From Vibrio penaeicida (lineage in GTDB: Bacteria; Pseudomonadota; Gammaproteobacteria; Enterobacterales; Vibrionaceae), in assembly GCF_019977755.1 (NCBI RefSeq), contig NZ_AP025145.1, positions 1,364,001 through 1,428,000 on the forward strand: 64,000 bases of DNA, read 5' to 3'. The notes beneath the pieces were generated by a model. It had not been told where the DNA came from. It made no database searches and saw only the letters and a list, made by a program, of their open reading frames with translations. The position numbers were made by a program, and so were the translations under genes. Numbering within the stretch: the stretch's first letter is position 1; each line of letters opens with the position of its first letter. This document shows, piece by piece, positions 38,620 to 48,238 of this stretch.

Positions 38620-39287
38620 GTTGGGGAGATAAGAATAGTATTCACGATGGCGGATATTTGACGTTATTGACCAAATTTGACGATACCAATCCAATAATTA
38701 TCAAAGCTCTTATTACTTTGTAAGATATCAACCATTTTGGCTAGCTTGAGTTACGGTATGCGTCTTTTTAGAGTTTGATTGCTCTCGCTGTCTATAAATT
38801 CACCCAAAAACTCTTAATTTATTGATATTATTTACTTAATTATAAATAAATCGATTCCCCTTTTCCGTAAAACAAATTTTGCTATTTTGTTAATCTGGAA
38901 TTAAGTGCATATTTCCATACAAACCCAATATGAATAGCAATTAAACTCATATCAACCCTCACCATACACAACTTATTGATTAAGAAGAGTTTTATGACGT
39001 TATCTTTACCCCTCACTGTTTCTAGCTAGCTGATTTCTCACAAATTTGTAGGAATTCAGCGGATTGAGACTATCAGGTCCAATGAGTTAAATTCTTTTGG
39101 GAACATTCCCGTTCATGACGCGATTGAGATTCCACTATTCTTGCTGCCTAAACGAAAAAATCATGCGTTAACCGCAAGTGTCTTATGCGGTAGTTGCCAT
39201 TGATTTATCAGTTATTGGAAGCCCAATCAAAGCACACCGACAACGCTCATTCCCTATTTGAACGTACCCAAAAGAAGAAATCATAGA
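38620..39287. other. Long A+T-rich gap before the flavoprotein gene
   Basis: About 670 bp without a supportable gene. An 11-codon ORF at 38994-39029 (MTLSLPLTVSS) follows an AAGAAG sequence and could be a leader peptide or chance. The rest holds no recognised repeat or operator. Confidence 0.5.
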
Positions 39288-40802
39288 ATGACAAGCTCTC
39301 ACAAAAAAAGGTTAAATCGCCCACATGTTGCCATATTAGGTGCGGGGATTTCAGGCTTAGCCATGGCTCACGAATGCCGTAAGCGTGGATACAATGTATC
39401 CATTTACGATAAGGAACAGCAGACTGGGGGGAAATGCCTTGGTACGGTTGTTCATGGGTGTGTACACGAACTCACTCACAGACAACTTTTTGCAAAGAAC
39501 CATAATTTACTGAACTTTTTGAAGGAAATACCAACGGAGACTGGAAGCTGTTTTGACTCCCTGTATCCGCAAGAGAAAGTGCAGTTTGTGTGGGGCAAAA
39601 AAGGCAAAACCATGCAATTTCAACGTCGCTACTTTCGTCACGTCGAAAAGCTCATGGATGACGCAAAATCTGCCTACGCGATGCTCTACTCAAAAGTCCC
39701 GGTTCAAGACGTACTTTGGTTTAAAAAACAGTTAGAACAAACCTTTTCTGCGGAAAAATTGCTGAGAACACCCGTTAGTGAATATTTTGAATATCAGCAA
39801 AGACCTAAGCTAGCTCAATTCCTAAAACCCGTACTACTCGGTTGGATTGGTGCAACAGACAGTACACCAGCGCTATCGGTGTTAGATCTGCTTAACAATA
39901 AAACGGGGACGTTTCACCCTGATTCTCCAAACGCATACAGCCTAGGAATTCGCGAACCTATTGGCGATGCCATTATTGCTCCTCTTACCGAGCACCTAAT
40001 ACAGAGTGGCGTGCATTTTTACCTCGGATGCGAAGTCACCTCGCTGAAACAGAATGAATCTGCCACATCGATTTCTAGTGCTATCACAAAAGAGGGGGAA
40101 GCTATCGAAGCCGATTTCTTTGTGCTGGCATTGCCTGCTCATGTTACTGAAGCACTGATCGGTAATCACAGTAAAGCGCTGGATTACAATTATGTATTTA
40201 GCCACGGCTTCCAATTTCATTTTTCTCAAATGCCCGCCAGTTTAAAGGGAAAAACTGTGGGTATAGCGGTCGATTCGCCGTGGGGACTGAGTTACCACAT
40301 TACCAGTAGAAAAGTGGGTCAAGTTGAGCGAGTTTGCTTGTCCGTTACTGCTACCGATTTGAACCATGCTTTGGGGGTTGTATACCAGCGCCCTATGCTG
40401 GAGTGTAACGAGCATGAAGTGCGAACTGAATTGCTGACTCAACTCTTCGGAAATACATCTTTAGCCGAAGAAGACGCTTTTATGAGTTTTCATGTTGGAT
40501 TAGGCGCAAAACTGGTTCCAGAGGAAGAGTTAGAAACAAGCTACAAAACATGGTTTAAGGGCGGCACTGTAAGAGACGATCAGGGAAACAAGCAACGCTG
40601 GGTTATTCAGCACGCTCTGACTCACCCGACAGCAAAAAGCATGCAATCCTTATCAGTTGACGCCTTTCACAATCTATTTTTGGTTGGAGAGTACCTCTCA
40701 GATTCAAAACAAACTTGGCGTGTCCCCGTGACCCTCGAGCGTTGTATTGAAACGGTCCGATTAAGTGCTGAACAGCTGAGTGCAAAAGAGGACGTCGCAT
40801 GA
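39288..40802 (+). CDS. FAD-dependent amine-oxidase/dehydroxylase-like flavoprotein
   Basis: About 504 residues. N-terminal dinucleotide-binding fold VAILGAGISGLAMAHECRKR followed by the Glu/Asp-x5-GG motif (YDKEQQTGGKC), and a C-terminal FAD motif (FLVGEYLSDSKQTWRVPVTLERCI). The group includes hydroxysqualene dehydroxylase and protoporphyrinogen-oxidase-like enzymes; substrate unknown. The ATG at 39288 starts just before the Rossmann fold; an upstream TTG is unlikely. Overlaps the next membrane-protein gene by 4 bp (ATGA), so the two form an operon. Confidence 0.82.
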   Translation: MTSSHKKRLNRPHVAILGAGISGLAMAHECRKRGYNVSIYDKEQQTGGKCLGTVVHGCVHELTHRQLFAKNHNLLNFLKEIPTETGSCFDSLYPQEKVQFVWGKKGKTMQFQRRYFRHVEKLMDDAKSAYAMLYSKVPVQDVLWFKKQLEQTFSAEKLLRTPVSEYFEYQQRPKLAQFLKPVLLGWIGATDSTPALSVLDLLNNKTGTFHPDSPNAYSLGIREPIGDAIIAPLTEHLIQSGVHFYLGCEVTSLKQNESATSISSAITKEGEAIEADFFVLALPAHVTEALIGNHSKALDYNYVFSHGFQFHFSQMPASLKGKTVGIAVDSPWGLSYHITSRKVGQVERVCLSVTATDLNHALGVVYQRPMLECNEHEVRTELLTQLFGNTSLAEEDAFMSFHVGLGAKLVPEEELETSYKTWFKGGTVRDDQGNKQRWVIQHALTHPTAKSMQSLSVDAFHNLFLVGEYLSDSKQTWRVPVTLERCIETVRLSAEQLSAKEDVA

Positions 40803-41593
40803 ACAACCGTGTTTATGCACCACTTTCCTCAGTTCTGTTCTTAGCGATTTGTTTTATCTATGGCAGTGGTTTCTATCAACTAGTACAAAGCTCCGTACTC
40901 TTAACTTTGTTACTAACCTTGGTCTTTCCAATCGTTTTTTGGCCGCTCATAAAAAAGGTCGATAACGACGATGAAATAAAACGCATCTTGTTTCTAGAAA
41001 CAGGGTTTAATTTGCTGTGTTTTTTGGCAATAAGCCATTGGATTCAAGTTGGCTTCATCGACAAAGGGTTAGTTGTCTTTTTCCTATTTCAAGCTGGCGG
41101 TTTTATATTCGTTCAGTTAAAGAAACAGGCAACGATGTCGGCATTAATTTCATTGTGTTTAGCCGCAGCTATTGCTTACTGGATCATTGAAAGCACTCAG
41201 ACTCAGCTAAAAGGTGATGGCGCGCTGCTTTTGTTTGGTCAAACCGTGCCATGGCAACTCAAAGTGATTTATGGCGCATGGTTAGCTCAGTTGCTGTTGG
41301 TGGAATACCGGTATGTGCTTCCTAAAATCACGCTTATGTCTTGTCACATTGCGTCCTACTTTATCGCCATTCATGCAGATGATTTTTTTCACGCTCGCAT
41401 AATTACGGCTAGCCACTTACTGTTCTTAGCGCTTTGCTTTGACTTTAAGTCAATGGATTGGGGAGGACGTCAGTTCGCCACGTCGACGATGATGCAACAA
41501 TTCGTCTCTAGGTCCTCGGTACAGCATGCTTTGTCGGCAAGTTTATTAGCCATCGCTTTATCCAGTTTGGGGACATTGCTACTGTTTCATTAA
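40799..41593 (+). CDS. Integral membrane protein coupled to the flavoprotein
   Basis: 264 residues with about seven to eight hydrophobic helices and short loops; no family is recognised. The start overlaps the preceding stop (ATGA), indicating translational coupling and a shared role, perhaps as a membrane partner or lipid-pathway component. Residues such as the conserved His/Asp cluster (CHIASYFIAIHADDFFHARI, about 180-200) might be functional, but this is speculative. Confidence 0.7.
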   Translation: MNNRVYAPLSSVLFLAICFIYGSGFYQLVQSSVLLTLLLTLVFPIVFWPLIKKVDNDDEIKRILFLETGFNLLCFLAISHWIQVGFIDKGLVVFFLFQAGGFIFVQLKKQATMSALISLCLAAAIAYWIIESTQTQLKGDGALLLFGQTVPWQLKVIYGAWLAQLLLVEYRYVLPKITLMSCHIASYFIAIHADDFFHARIITASHLLFLALCFDFKSMDWGGRQFATSTMMQQFVSRSSVQHALSASLLAIALSSLGTLLLFH

Positions 41594-41755
41594 CAATGAA
41601 TTGATTAATTTAACAAGGGGGACGTCTGTTCCCCTCATAATTCTTTGATATTCACAAAAACAGTCACACTCGCTGGTCACATTCCCCCAGTCCTGACACA
41701 TTTTGTCAGTAAAACAGAGTATTTTAATAGTTCAGTCAACTTTCTGGATCCCATT

Positions 41756-42172
41756 ATGTCACCCTCAACCCAATGCCTGTGCGGCAAAGTATCGCTCACC
41801 GTGACCTCCCCTAGCCCCAATTTTAATGTGTGCCATTGCCATTCTTGCCAAACATGGAATGGTGGACCTTCGCTAATGGTGCCATGTGGAGAAGAAGTGG
41901 ATATTATTGGGAGTGAATACGTTAAAGAGTACGACTCTTCAGAGTGGGCAGTACGCGCATTTTGCTTAGATTGTGGTACGCATTTGTACAGTCGATTCAA
42001 ACAAACGAATCAATTTAATGTTCCTGCTGGGCTATTTTCCCAATGGGAAGCGTTGGATATGGCAATGCAGTATTTCATCGACATTAAGCCAAGTTACTAC
42101 TGTTTTTCAAACAACACGCCAACAATGACGGAATCAGAGGTTTTGAACCATTTTTCGTCAACACCCAAGTAA
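41756..42172 (+). CDS. GFA (CENP-V) domain zinc-binding protein
   Basis: 138 residues. The zinc-binding pattern of the glutathione-dependent formaldehyde-activating/CENP-V family is visible: QCLCGKVSL, NVCHCHSCQ and AFCLDCGTHLY. Likely cytosolic with a structural plus catalytic Zn, substrate unknown. ATG 41756 begins right before the domain; the ribosome site is weak (CTGGA). Confidence 0.87.
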   Translation: MSPSTQCLCGKVSLTVTSPSPNFNVCHCHSCQTWNGGPSLMVPCGEEVDIIGSEYVKEYDSSEWAVRAFCLDCGTHLYSRFKQTNQFNVPAGLFSQWEALDMAMQYFIDIKPSYYCFSNNTPTMTESEVLNHFSSTPK

Positions 42173-42247
42173 CCCTGAGATGCTTGGGTCTAAAGGCTAA
42201 CGCAACACAGCCATTAAGAAGTAACTCGCGATTCCAAACAAAGACAA

Positions 42248-42276
42248 AAGCCCTGAATGTTTGGTATTCAGGGCTT
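42248..42276 (-). terminator. Intrinsic terminator of the siderophore esterase-receptor operon
   Basis: AAGCCCTGAAT pairs perfectly with ATTCAGGGCTT over a 7-nt loop; TTTTGTCTTTG follows on the minus strand, about 27 nt past the receptor stop. Confidence 0.88.
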
Positions 42277-42302
42277 AACAGAACTAAAACAAAGTTTATG
42301 GA

Positions 42303-44201
42303 TTAAAACTCAAAATCGACAGCAGCGTAGAAAGTACGTCCAGTATCTACGTAGCCGTAATCGACATCTTGCTCGTCGAAGCGGTAATCCGTTAGATTGG
42401 TAATACCGGCTTTAACAGCAAAATTACCACTCACTTGGTAACGACCACCCAAATCAACGGTAGTAAAACCTGCCAAATCTTCTCGGCTCCAGTTAAGCTG
42501 TTTTCCGGTGTATTTCACGTCGGTAAACAATGATAACTCATCAGATGTGGCCCAATTCAAACCCGCATTCGCCGCCCATTTTGGTGTAAAGGGCAGTTCT
42601 TCATCGGCTCTCGTATCTTTACTGTCTGTATAGGTTGCGTTGGTTGTTAGGTACACCGTATCGGAAAGATCGATCTCCCCTTCAATTTCAAAGCCTTTTG
42701 TTTCCACTTCATTACGGTTGATGTTGGCAATGATCTTTTTACCGTCTGGCGAGGTTCCTTTGTTTGAATCCAAGTCGCGATCAATCATGTCCTTCAGCTT
42801 GGTTTGATACACCGTACCTTGCACAAACCATGTTGGCTGAGTGTATACCGCCGTTAATTCAAGAGACTTAGAGGTTTCTGGTTTGAGATCTGGGTTACCT
42901 GTTAGGTAACAACTACCACGACAGCTGATCATGAAGAACTTATCTGAAGAACGCCAAATAGCCGGTGCTTTAAAGCCCTCTCCATATCCACCTTTGATCG
43001 TCAGATTTTCTGTCGCTGAATACACAAGGTACGCTCGTGGGCTAAAGTGGCTACCAAATTCGTTATGCTTGGTGTAACGACCACTCGCCGTTAACGTCAG
43101 ATCGTCATTTATCGCAAATTCATCCTGCAAATATACCGCCGCCTGATGGTTTTTCTCGCTGTCGGTGTAAAACTTGGTGTGGGTAATTTCTGTGTGGCTG
43201 AAATCAAACCCAGCGGTTAGCGTGTGGCTACCCAAAGCTAAAACTGTTTTGCCATCTACGTTATGGTTGGTTTGCGTGCCCGTCATAACGTCTGGAAGCG
43301 CTGGGTGAGCGTTATCTTCAATGATTTCTGCTTTTTCGAAATAGTAATTTAGGTTGGAAACACCCCAATCCGATACTCGCTCATAACCTGCACCCACATC
43401 AGAACGCTGACTTTCGTAGTAACTGGTACCTGCACCTGGCCATGGGGCGACGCGGTCATCTTTCACGTAACCGAGATCAAACAAAACAGTATCTTTTTCA
43501 GTCGCAAGCCAAGTTAGCGTGGTATCAAAACTTGTTCTTTCTTGCCCTTCTTGAACCGCTGACGTCGCAGTGCGTTCGTCACTGGCTTGCCATACTTTAC
43601 GATCACTCACGTCTATCGACGTATTGAAAAGTAACTTATCAGGAATCACAGAACCGCTAGCAAACAAGTTATAGCTCGCTAATTCACCCCCATCTTTTTG
43701 AGGTTTTGAAAACGCCAAGCTACCAGCAACAAACGTCTCGTCCGTGGGCTGTTTCAGAATAATGTTTACAACCCCACCAATGGCTTCACTTCCGTATAGC
43801 GTAGACATAGGACCACGAACCACTTCGACACGATCAATCGCGCTCATTGGAATACTCGACATGTCGAACGCACCACGAACAATGGCGTCTTTTGAGTTCA
43901 CTTTTCTTCCGTTTACTAAGATCAGCGTATAGTCCGAATCTAAACCACGGATTTTAATAGAAGGCTCATCCCCTCCGCGAGAATCAAGCTGAAGACCAGC
44001 GATTTTACCCAACGCTTTTGTAATGTCCGTTGCAGGAATTTTACTGATTTCCTCAGAAGTAATTACACTGACCGACGCAGGTGCTTGCTCTATGGATACC
44101 TGATTTGTCGTTGCTGTAACGACCATTACCTCATCTTGAGCTACGGCAGGTGCAACTGATAGCGCTGCCGCGACCGCGCAGCTTAACTTCAACAGTTTCA
44201 T
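42303..44201 (-). CDS. TonB-dependent catecholate-siderophore receptor (IrgA/PeuA/CirA-like)
   Basis: 632 residues. Signal peptide (to about residue 21), TonB box DEVMVVTAT, plug (about 35-150: APASVSVITSEEISKIPATDI.., IRGLDSDYTLILVNGRK, VEVVRGPMSTLYGSEAIGGVVNII), then a 22-strand barrel ending in aromatic Phe (AVDFEF). The plug and the closing YGYVDTGRTFYAAVD segment are like IrgA of V. cholerae. Expected to import ferric enterobactin-like or linear catechol siderophores. Second gene after a periplasmic esterase that would open such siderophores, 20 bp apart, behind a Fur box. Confidence 0.92.
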   Translation of the reverse strand: MKLLKLSCAVAAALSVAPAVAQDEVMVVTATTNQVSIEQAPASVSVITSEEISKIPATDITKALGKIAGLQLDSRGGDEPSIKIRGLDSDYTLILVNGRKVNSKDAIVRGAFDMSSIPMSAIDRVEVVRGPMSTLYGSEAIGGVVNIILKQPTDETFVAGSLAFSKPQKDGGELASYNLFASGSVIPDKLLFNTSIDVSDRKVWQASDERTATSAVQEGQERTSFDTTLTWLATEKDTVLFDLGYVKDDRVAPWPGAGTSYYESQRSDVGAGYERVSDWGVSNLNYYFEKAEIIEDNAHPALPDVMTGTQTNHNVDGKTVLALGSHTLTAGFDFSHTEITHTKFYTDSEKNHQAAVYLQDEFAINDDLTLTASGRYTKHNEFGSHFSPRAYLVYSATENLTIKGGYGEGFKAPAIWRSSDKFFMISCRGSCYLTGNPDLKPETSKSLELTAVYTQPTWFVQGTVYQTKLKDMIDRDLDSNKGTSPDGKKIIANINRNEVETKGFEIEGEIDLSDTVYLTTNATYTDSKDTRADEELPFTPKWAANAGLNWATSDELSLFTDVKYTGKQLNWSREDLAGFTTVDLGGRYQVSGNFAVKAGITNLTDYRFDEQDVDYGYVDTGRTFYAAVDFEF

Positions 44202-44221
44202 TATTCGTCCTTTATGATTTA

Positions 44222-45916
44222 CTACTTTACTGGCATTGGAAACAAGCGTTTAAGCCCATCGACCAACGTAATACGCCAACTGAAATAATCGTGTCCGCTG
44301 GCAAATTCTTTGAGCATCACCTGATAGCCTTTATCTTTAAGCACTTGATGCATGTTTCGATTGGTCCCCAAAATATTGGCGAAGTCTGGTTTGACTTCGA
44401 AGAGACCAGCATTCAGATAAACTTGAATAGGTTTGTGGGGGCTTTGTGAGATTTTCTTTGTTAGCCATTCAGAGTCTTCATGAGACCACCAGAACGATCC
44501 CGATTGGCTCAACACCTTGCCGAAAACATCCGGATACTGGTGCGCTATATAAAGCGATGCTAACCCGCCATAACTCGCGCCAGAAAGGACGACCTGTTCA
44601 GAGTTTGGCGATATTTCGTGATGTTTCGCCAACCAAGGAATAAGCTCAGTTGCCATCATTTTTGCAAACTCCGGATTGGGTGGCAACTCGGTTCCTCGAA
44701 GCTTTCGTGAAGGGTTGTTAACAAACACGGCTCTCATTGGAGCAAGTTCACCCGCTTCTATCAGGGCGTCTAATACGAATGGGGTCAGTCCTTTATCTAA
44801 AAAGGCGTCACCATCGAAAAGGATCAGCAGTGGCGTATCCGCATTCAATTTTTGATCGTTAAAAGGACGGTAAATAGATAACTTTCTAGAGTTATCTAAC
44901 AGCTCGCTAGAAAAGGTATGATGAGTCAATTTGCCTTGTTGGGATACGGCACCGTCTAGCCAATGGGCACTCGGTGGATTTCCACTTTCAATTGTAGAGT
45001 AAACTCGCCCCTCTTCGGGAACTGGCCAAGGGTTAAGATTGTTTGGGTCAGCTTGTAGAGTTGCCAAGATTGCCCTACGTTGCTCCCACCCTTGCGGGCT
45101 CTCTAACCGAGGCATGTTTGGCGCAACTTGATAAGACAATCGAAAATCTTTAGGCACTCGGTATGATTTATACCAAGTCTTGCTGTTTTCCATACGTGAC
45201 AAATGCGCGTGCCCATCGTACGGCGCACCCAATAAGCGGACGTTGTTTACGTCACCTTTCCATAGAAAAGTAAGAAGAACTTCATCACCGGATTGGGGTT
45301 CTATGAGTGGTGTGCCATGCGCTTCTATCTCTGTCCAGAATCTCTCTTCTGCCGAGGTTTCATTGTCATCAATTGCGTTTTGCAACCTTTTCAGCCTTGG
45401 ACTCAGGATGGGTTCTGATGGGTTGACGACTCTATCTTCTTTTAGTGGGACATCCCAAAGCGAAAAATGAACATTGGATGCCTTATTCCCTGCCTTAACC
45501 TCAATCGAATACGTATCGGCGTGTTGAAGGTAAAGATAGATTTCTTCTTCGATTCTCTTTTGAGAGGAATAGGTCGTTAAATCTTGTGAATCTCCTACTT
45601 GTGGCTCACTTGTATGTGCATCTATTGTATGTAGCTCTCTAGCTTGCGCACGATTAAACAACGATTTAGATAATGACTGGTCACTGCGATAAACTTTGAT
45701 ACTGGCGAGATCACCATCGTAGGAAAATGTACCTCGTATGTACTGAGAACGGTTTGAAGTGACCGAAATACGAGTCGTCTCACGAGCTTCAACATTTAAT
45801 TCAATGTGCTCAGTCGTACCAAGATTAAGGGTTAAATCTTTTGTTTTTTCTTCCGCGAGCAGGTTTCCCGTACTCATCAGCCCTAGCGAGATTAAAGACG
45901 CTGAAGTGGTAAACAT
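44222..45916 (-). CDS. Exported enterochelin-esterase-like protein
   Basis: About 564 residues: an N-terminal signal, a beta-rich N-domain as in Fes (LKEDRVVNPSEPILSPRLKRL.., TFLWKGDVNNVRLLGAPYD) and a C-terminal esterase D-type alpha/beta hydrolase with nucleophile LSGASYGGLAS, upstream acid region and His in ASGHDYFSW. Unlike cytosolic Fes it is exported, so it would hydrolyse the trilactone in the periplasm (IroE-like site, Fes-like architecture). Start uncertain: ATG 45916 is chosen because the Fur box covers the TTG/GTG starts at 45934/45931, although those would supply an Arg to the signal peptide. Confidence 0.87.
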   Translation of the reverse strand: MFTTSASLISLGLMSTGNLLAEEKTKDLTLNLGTTEHIELNVEARETTRISVTSNRSQYIRGTFSYDGDLASIKVYRSDQSLSKSLFNRAQARELHTIDAHTSEPQVGDSQDLTTYSSQKRIEEEIYLYLQHADTYSIEVKAGNKASNVHFSLWDVPLKEDRVVNPSEPILSPRLKRLQNAIDDNETSAEERFWTEIEAHGTPLIEPQSGDEVLLTFLWKGDVNNVRLLGAPYDGHAHLSRMENSKTWYKSYRVPKDFRLSYQVAPNMPRLESPQGWEQRRAILATLQADPNNLNPWPVPEEGRVYSTIESGNPPSAHWLDGAVSQQGKLTHHTFSSELLDNSRKLSIYRPFNDQKLNADTPLLILFDGDAFLDKGLTPFVLDALIEAGELAPMRAVFVNNPSRKLRGTELPPNPEFAKMMATELIPWLAKHHEISPNSEQVVLSGASYGGLASLYIAHQYPDVFGKVLSQSGSFWWSHEDSEWLTKKISQSPHKPIQVYLNAGLFEVKPDFANILGTNRNMHQVLKDKGYQVMLKEFASGHDYFSWRITLVDGLKRLFPMPVK

Positions 45917-45934
45917 TCTCACAATCGCCACCAA

Positions 45935-45954
45935 TAGTAATAATTATCATTATC
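45935..45954 (-). promoter_or_regulatory. Fur box upstream of the siderophore operon
   Basis: On the minus strand GATAATGATAATTATTACTA contains two overlapping 7-1-7 Fur cores (TGATAATTATTACTA matches 13 of 15). It lies just before the esterase start, so expression should rise under iron limitation. Confidence 0.88.
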
Positions 45955-46155
45955 GTCAATTTGGCGCGATTATACTTGGAGGGATGAACGGGTAAAGAAA
46001 TGTTACATTTATGAGACGCTGACTATTGTATTACTTTAACTAACTAATAAATATGAATTTTTAGAATGGCATACTTTTTAGAATGATTTTCATGTCGAGC
46101 TCAGATTTTGCTTAATTCAACTGCTCGACATGAAAAGTGACTCTCTGATAAAAGC

Positions 46156-47154
46156 TTAAAGCTCTATCAAAAGCTTGCCTTTGTTCTCGCCAGTAAAGAA
46201 AAGATTCATTGCAGACATTGCGCTTTCAAGTCCATTCAATACATGTGTTCTGTACTGAATCTGTCCATTCATGACATACGGTGTTAGCTTTTCTAGCAAC
46301 TGAGGAACCTGATGAAGGTGATCCGGCATGGCAAAACCTTGTACCGTGATTCGTTTTTTGATTAACGGAATCCAGTTGGGCCCTGCTGAAGGTTCTGAAG
46401 CTGTATAGTCAGCGATCATACCGCACACAACAATTCTTCCGTGAGCATTCATTCGGTCAAATATATGGTGCTGAATAGGACCACCTGTATTTTCAAAAAA
46501 CAGGTCCACACCATCTGGCGTCAATGATTCGAGTTGAGATTTCAAGTCATCTTTCTTGTAATTGATTGCCCCATCAAAGCCTAGTTCATTGACTATCCAA
46601 TCTGCTTTTTCGTCACTTCCAACCACACCAATTACACGTAAGCCCTCTGCTTTTGCAAGCTGGCCAACGATGGAGCCTACCGAACCTGCAGCACCGGTTA
46701 CTACTATTGTTTCACCCGACTTGGGTTTACCTATATTAAGTAGCCCTTGAGTGGCAGTTAAACCTGGTAAGGCGAAAACGGAAAGTGCCGTTTCTGCATC
46801 GATGTCATTCGACACCTTGTTGATACCCTGACCATTGGTTATTGCGTATTCAGTCCAGCCCATCATTCCCATCACTTTGTCGCCCGCGGCAAACTCTGAG
46901 TTTTCAGACGCTACGACTTCGCCAAAACCGCTAGAGCGCATACGAGTGTTCAATGCTACAGGTGGAATGTAGCTTTCCTCATCGGGCATCATCCAACCTA
47001 TCATGGCAGGATCCATCGACATATGAGTTTGTTTAATAAGGAACTGTCCTTCGGAAAGTGCTGGAGTTTCACTCTCAATAACCTCAAACATGTGAGGCCC
47101 AATAGGGTTGCCGTCTGGACGTGCGGTAAGCAAAATTTCTTTATTTAGCGTCAT
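46156..47154 (-). CDS. NADPH-dependent MDR-family reductase, CurA-like
   Basis: About 332 residues. Zinc-independent medium-chain reductase of the CurA/prostaglandin-reductase group. It has MSMDPAMIGWM near the N-terminus, the nucleotide-binding VVTGAAGSVGSIVGQLAK (about 150-168), FDGAINYKKDD and FENTGGPIQHHIFDRMNAHGRIVVCG. Would reduce double bonds of enones or quinones. ATG 47154 follows AAGGAG. Divergent from a LysR regulator that probably controls it. Confidence 0.88.
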   Translation of the reverse strand: MTLNKEILLTARPDGNPIGPHMFEVIESETPALSEGQFLIKQTHMSMDPAMIGWMMPDEESYIPPVALNTRMRSSGFGEVVASENSEFAAGDKVMGMMGWTEYAITNGQGINKVSNDIDAETALSVFALPGLTATQGLLNIGKPKSGETIVVTGAAGSVGSIVGQLAKAEGLRVIGVVGSDEKADWIVNELGFDGAINYKKDDLKSQLESLTPDGVDLFFENTGGPIQHHIFDRMNAHGRIVVCGMIADYTASEPSAGPNWIPLIKKRITVQGFAMPDHLHQVPQLLEKLTPYVMNGQIQYRTHVLNGLESAMSAMNLFFTGENKGKLLIEL

Positions 47155-47249
47155 TGTTTTCTCCTTAGATCGTGTAAGCAGTATTGCACAATGATTCATT
47201 TACAAATAGGCTGCATAAAGCGAATCACTTTTGCTTTAAAGGCAATAAT

Positions 47250-48161
47250 ATGGACAAACTAAAAGCACTATCCTACTTCGTAGAAACGGTAGAAAAAGGG
47301 AGTTTCTCAGCAGCAGCAAACCACTACCATGTTCCTGCTTCTTCCATTTCACGACGAATTGCCGATCTCGAAGCCGAGCTAGGCGCACAGTTACTTGTCC
47401 GAAGCACGCGATCTATCTCGCTGACAGAAGTAGGCAAGCAATACTACCAGCAAGCCCAGCATATACTTGAACAAGTGCACTTTTCCGATCAACTGGTTAA
47501 GCATTATCAAAGTGAACCGACAGGTGTATTGAAAATCAGTGCTATGGTGGGGTTTGGTGAAAGCATTCTTCTTCCTATTCTCGACGACTTTTCTAAGCAC
47601 TACCCCGAAATTATTCTTGATGTTGTGTTAAGTGATGAAATTTCAAAACTGGAAAAGGATGACGTGGATATCGCCATAAGAGGTGGCTACGCACCAGACG
47701 AACGCGTCGTCGCTAAAAAGTTAATGAATAACGATTTCGTTGCTGCCGCTTCTCCAGCCTATATCCAGCAAAATGGTAAGCCTACTTGCACGTCCGATCT
47801 CGTTCATCACCAAGGTTTATTTTTTAAAACGCCAGCCGGTCCAACACCTTGGTTAAGTGAAATTGACGGGCAATGGCAAGACGTATCTGGAAAGGTGAAA
47901 CTGGTAAGTAATAATGGACACTGGTTACTAAACAAAGCCATACAAGATGAAGGTATATTGATGCTGCCTAAATGGGTACTTCAGCCCAGTTTTGAATCCG
48001 GCGTATTACAAGAGTTAACCTTCGATCAACCCTTGCAAATAAGCCACGGTAGAGATTTTGCCATATTCCTACTTTATCAAAAACTCGAATACTCAATTCC
48101 TAAAATCAAAGCCGCTGTCGATTTCATTTGTGAGCAAGTTAAGCTTCAGTACCCAAATTAG
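47250..48161 (+). CDS. LysR-family transcriptional regulator
   Basis: 303 residues. Winged HTH at residues 1-60 (LSYFVETVEKGSFSAAANHYHVPASSISRRIADLEAELGAQLL by position 5-47) and a type 2 periplasmic-binding effector domain (about 90-295). The CrgA/AaeR-like subgroup regulates neighbouring oxidoreductases. ATG 47250 follows AAAGGC. About 95 bp separate it from the divergent CurA-like gene. Confidence 0.92.
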   Translation: MDKLKALSYFVETVEKGSFSAAANHYHVPASSISRRIADLEAELGAQLLVRSTRSISLTEVGKQYYQQAQHILEQVHFSDQLVKHYQSEPTGVLKISAMVGFGESILLPILDDFSKHYPEIILDVVLSDEISKLEKDDVDIAIRGGYAPDERVVAKKLMNNDFVAAASPAYIQQNGKPTCTSDLVHHQGLFFKTPAGPTPWLSEIDGQWQDVSGKVKLVSNNGHWLLNKAIQDEGILMLPKWVLQPSFESGVLQELTFDQPLQISHGRDFAIFLLYQKLEYSIPKIKAAVDFICEQVKLQYPN

Positions 48162-48238
48162 AATTCACAATGACGATTCATCCTTATGGCTTAAACCGCA
48201 CCATGGGATGTCTGTTGGTAGAACAACTATGACTCGAA

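Noticed and set aside
38994..39029. Leader peptide gene before the flavoprotein
   Set aside because: Eleven codons without attenuator-like hairpins or codon bias; cannot be told from chance.
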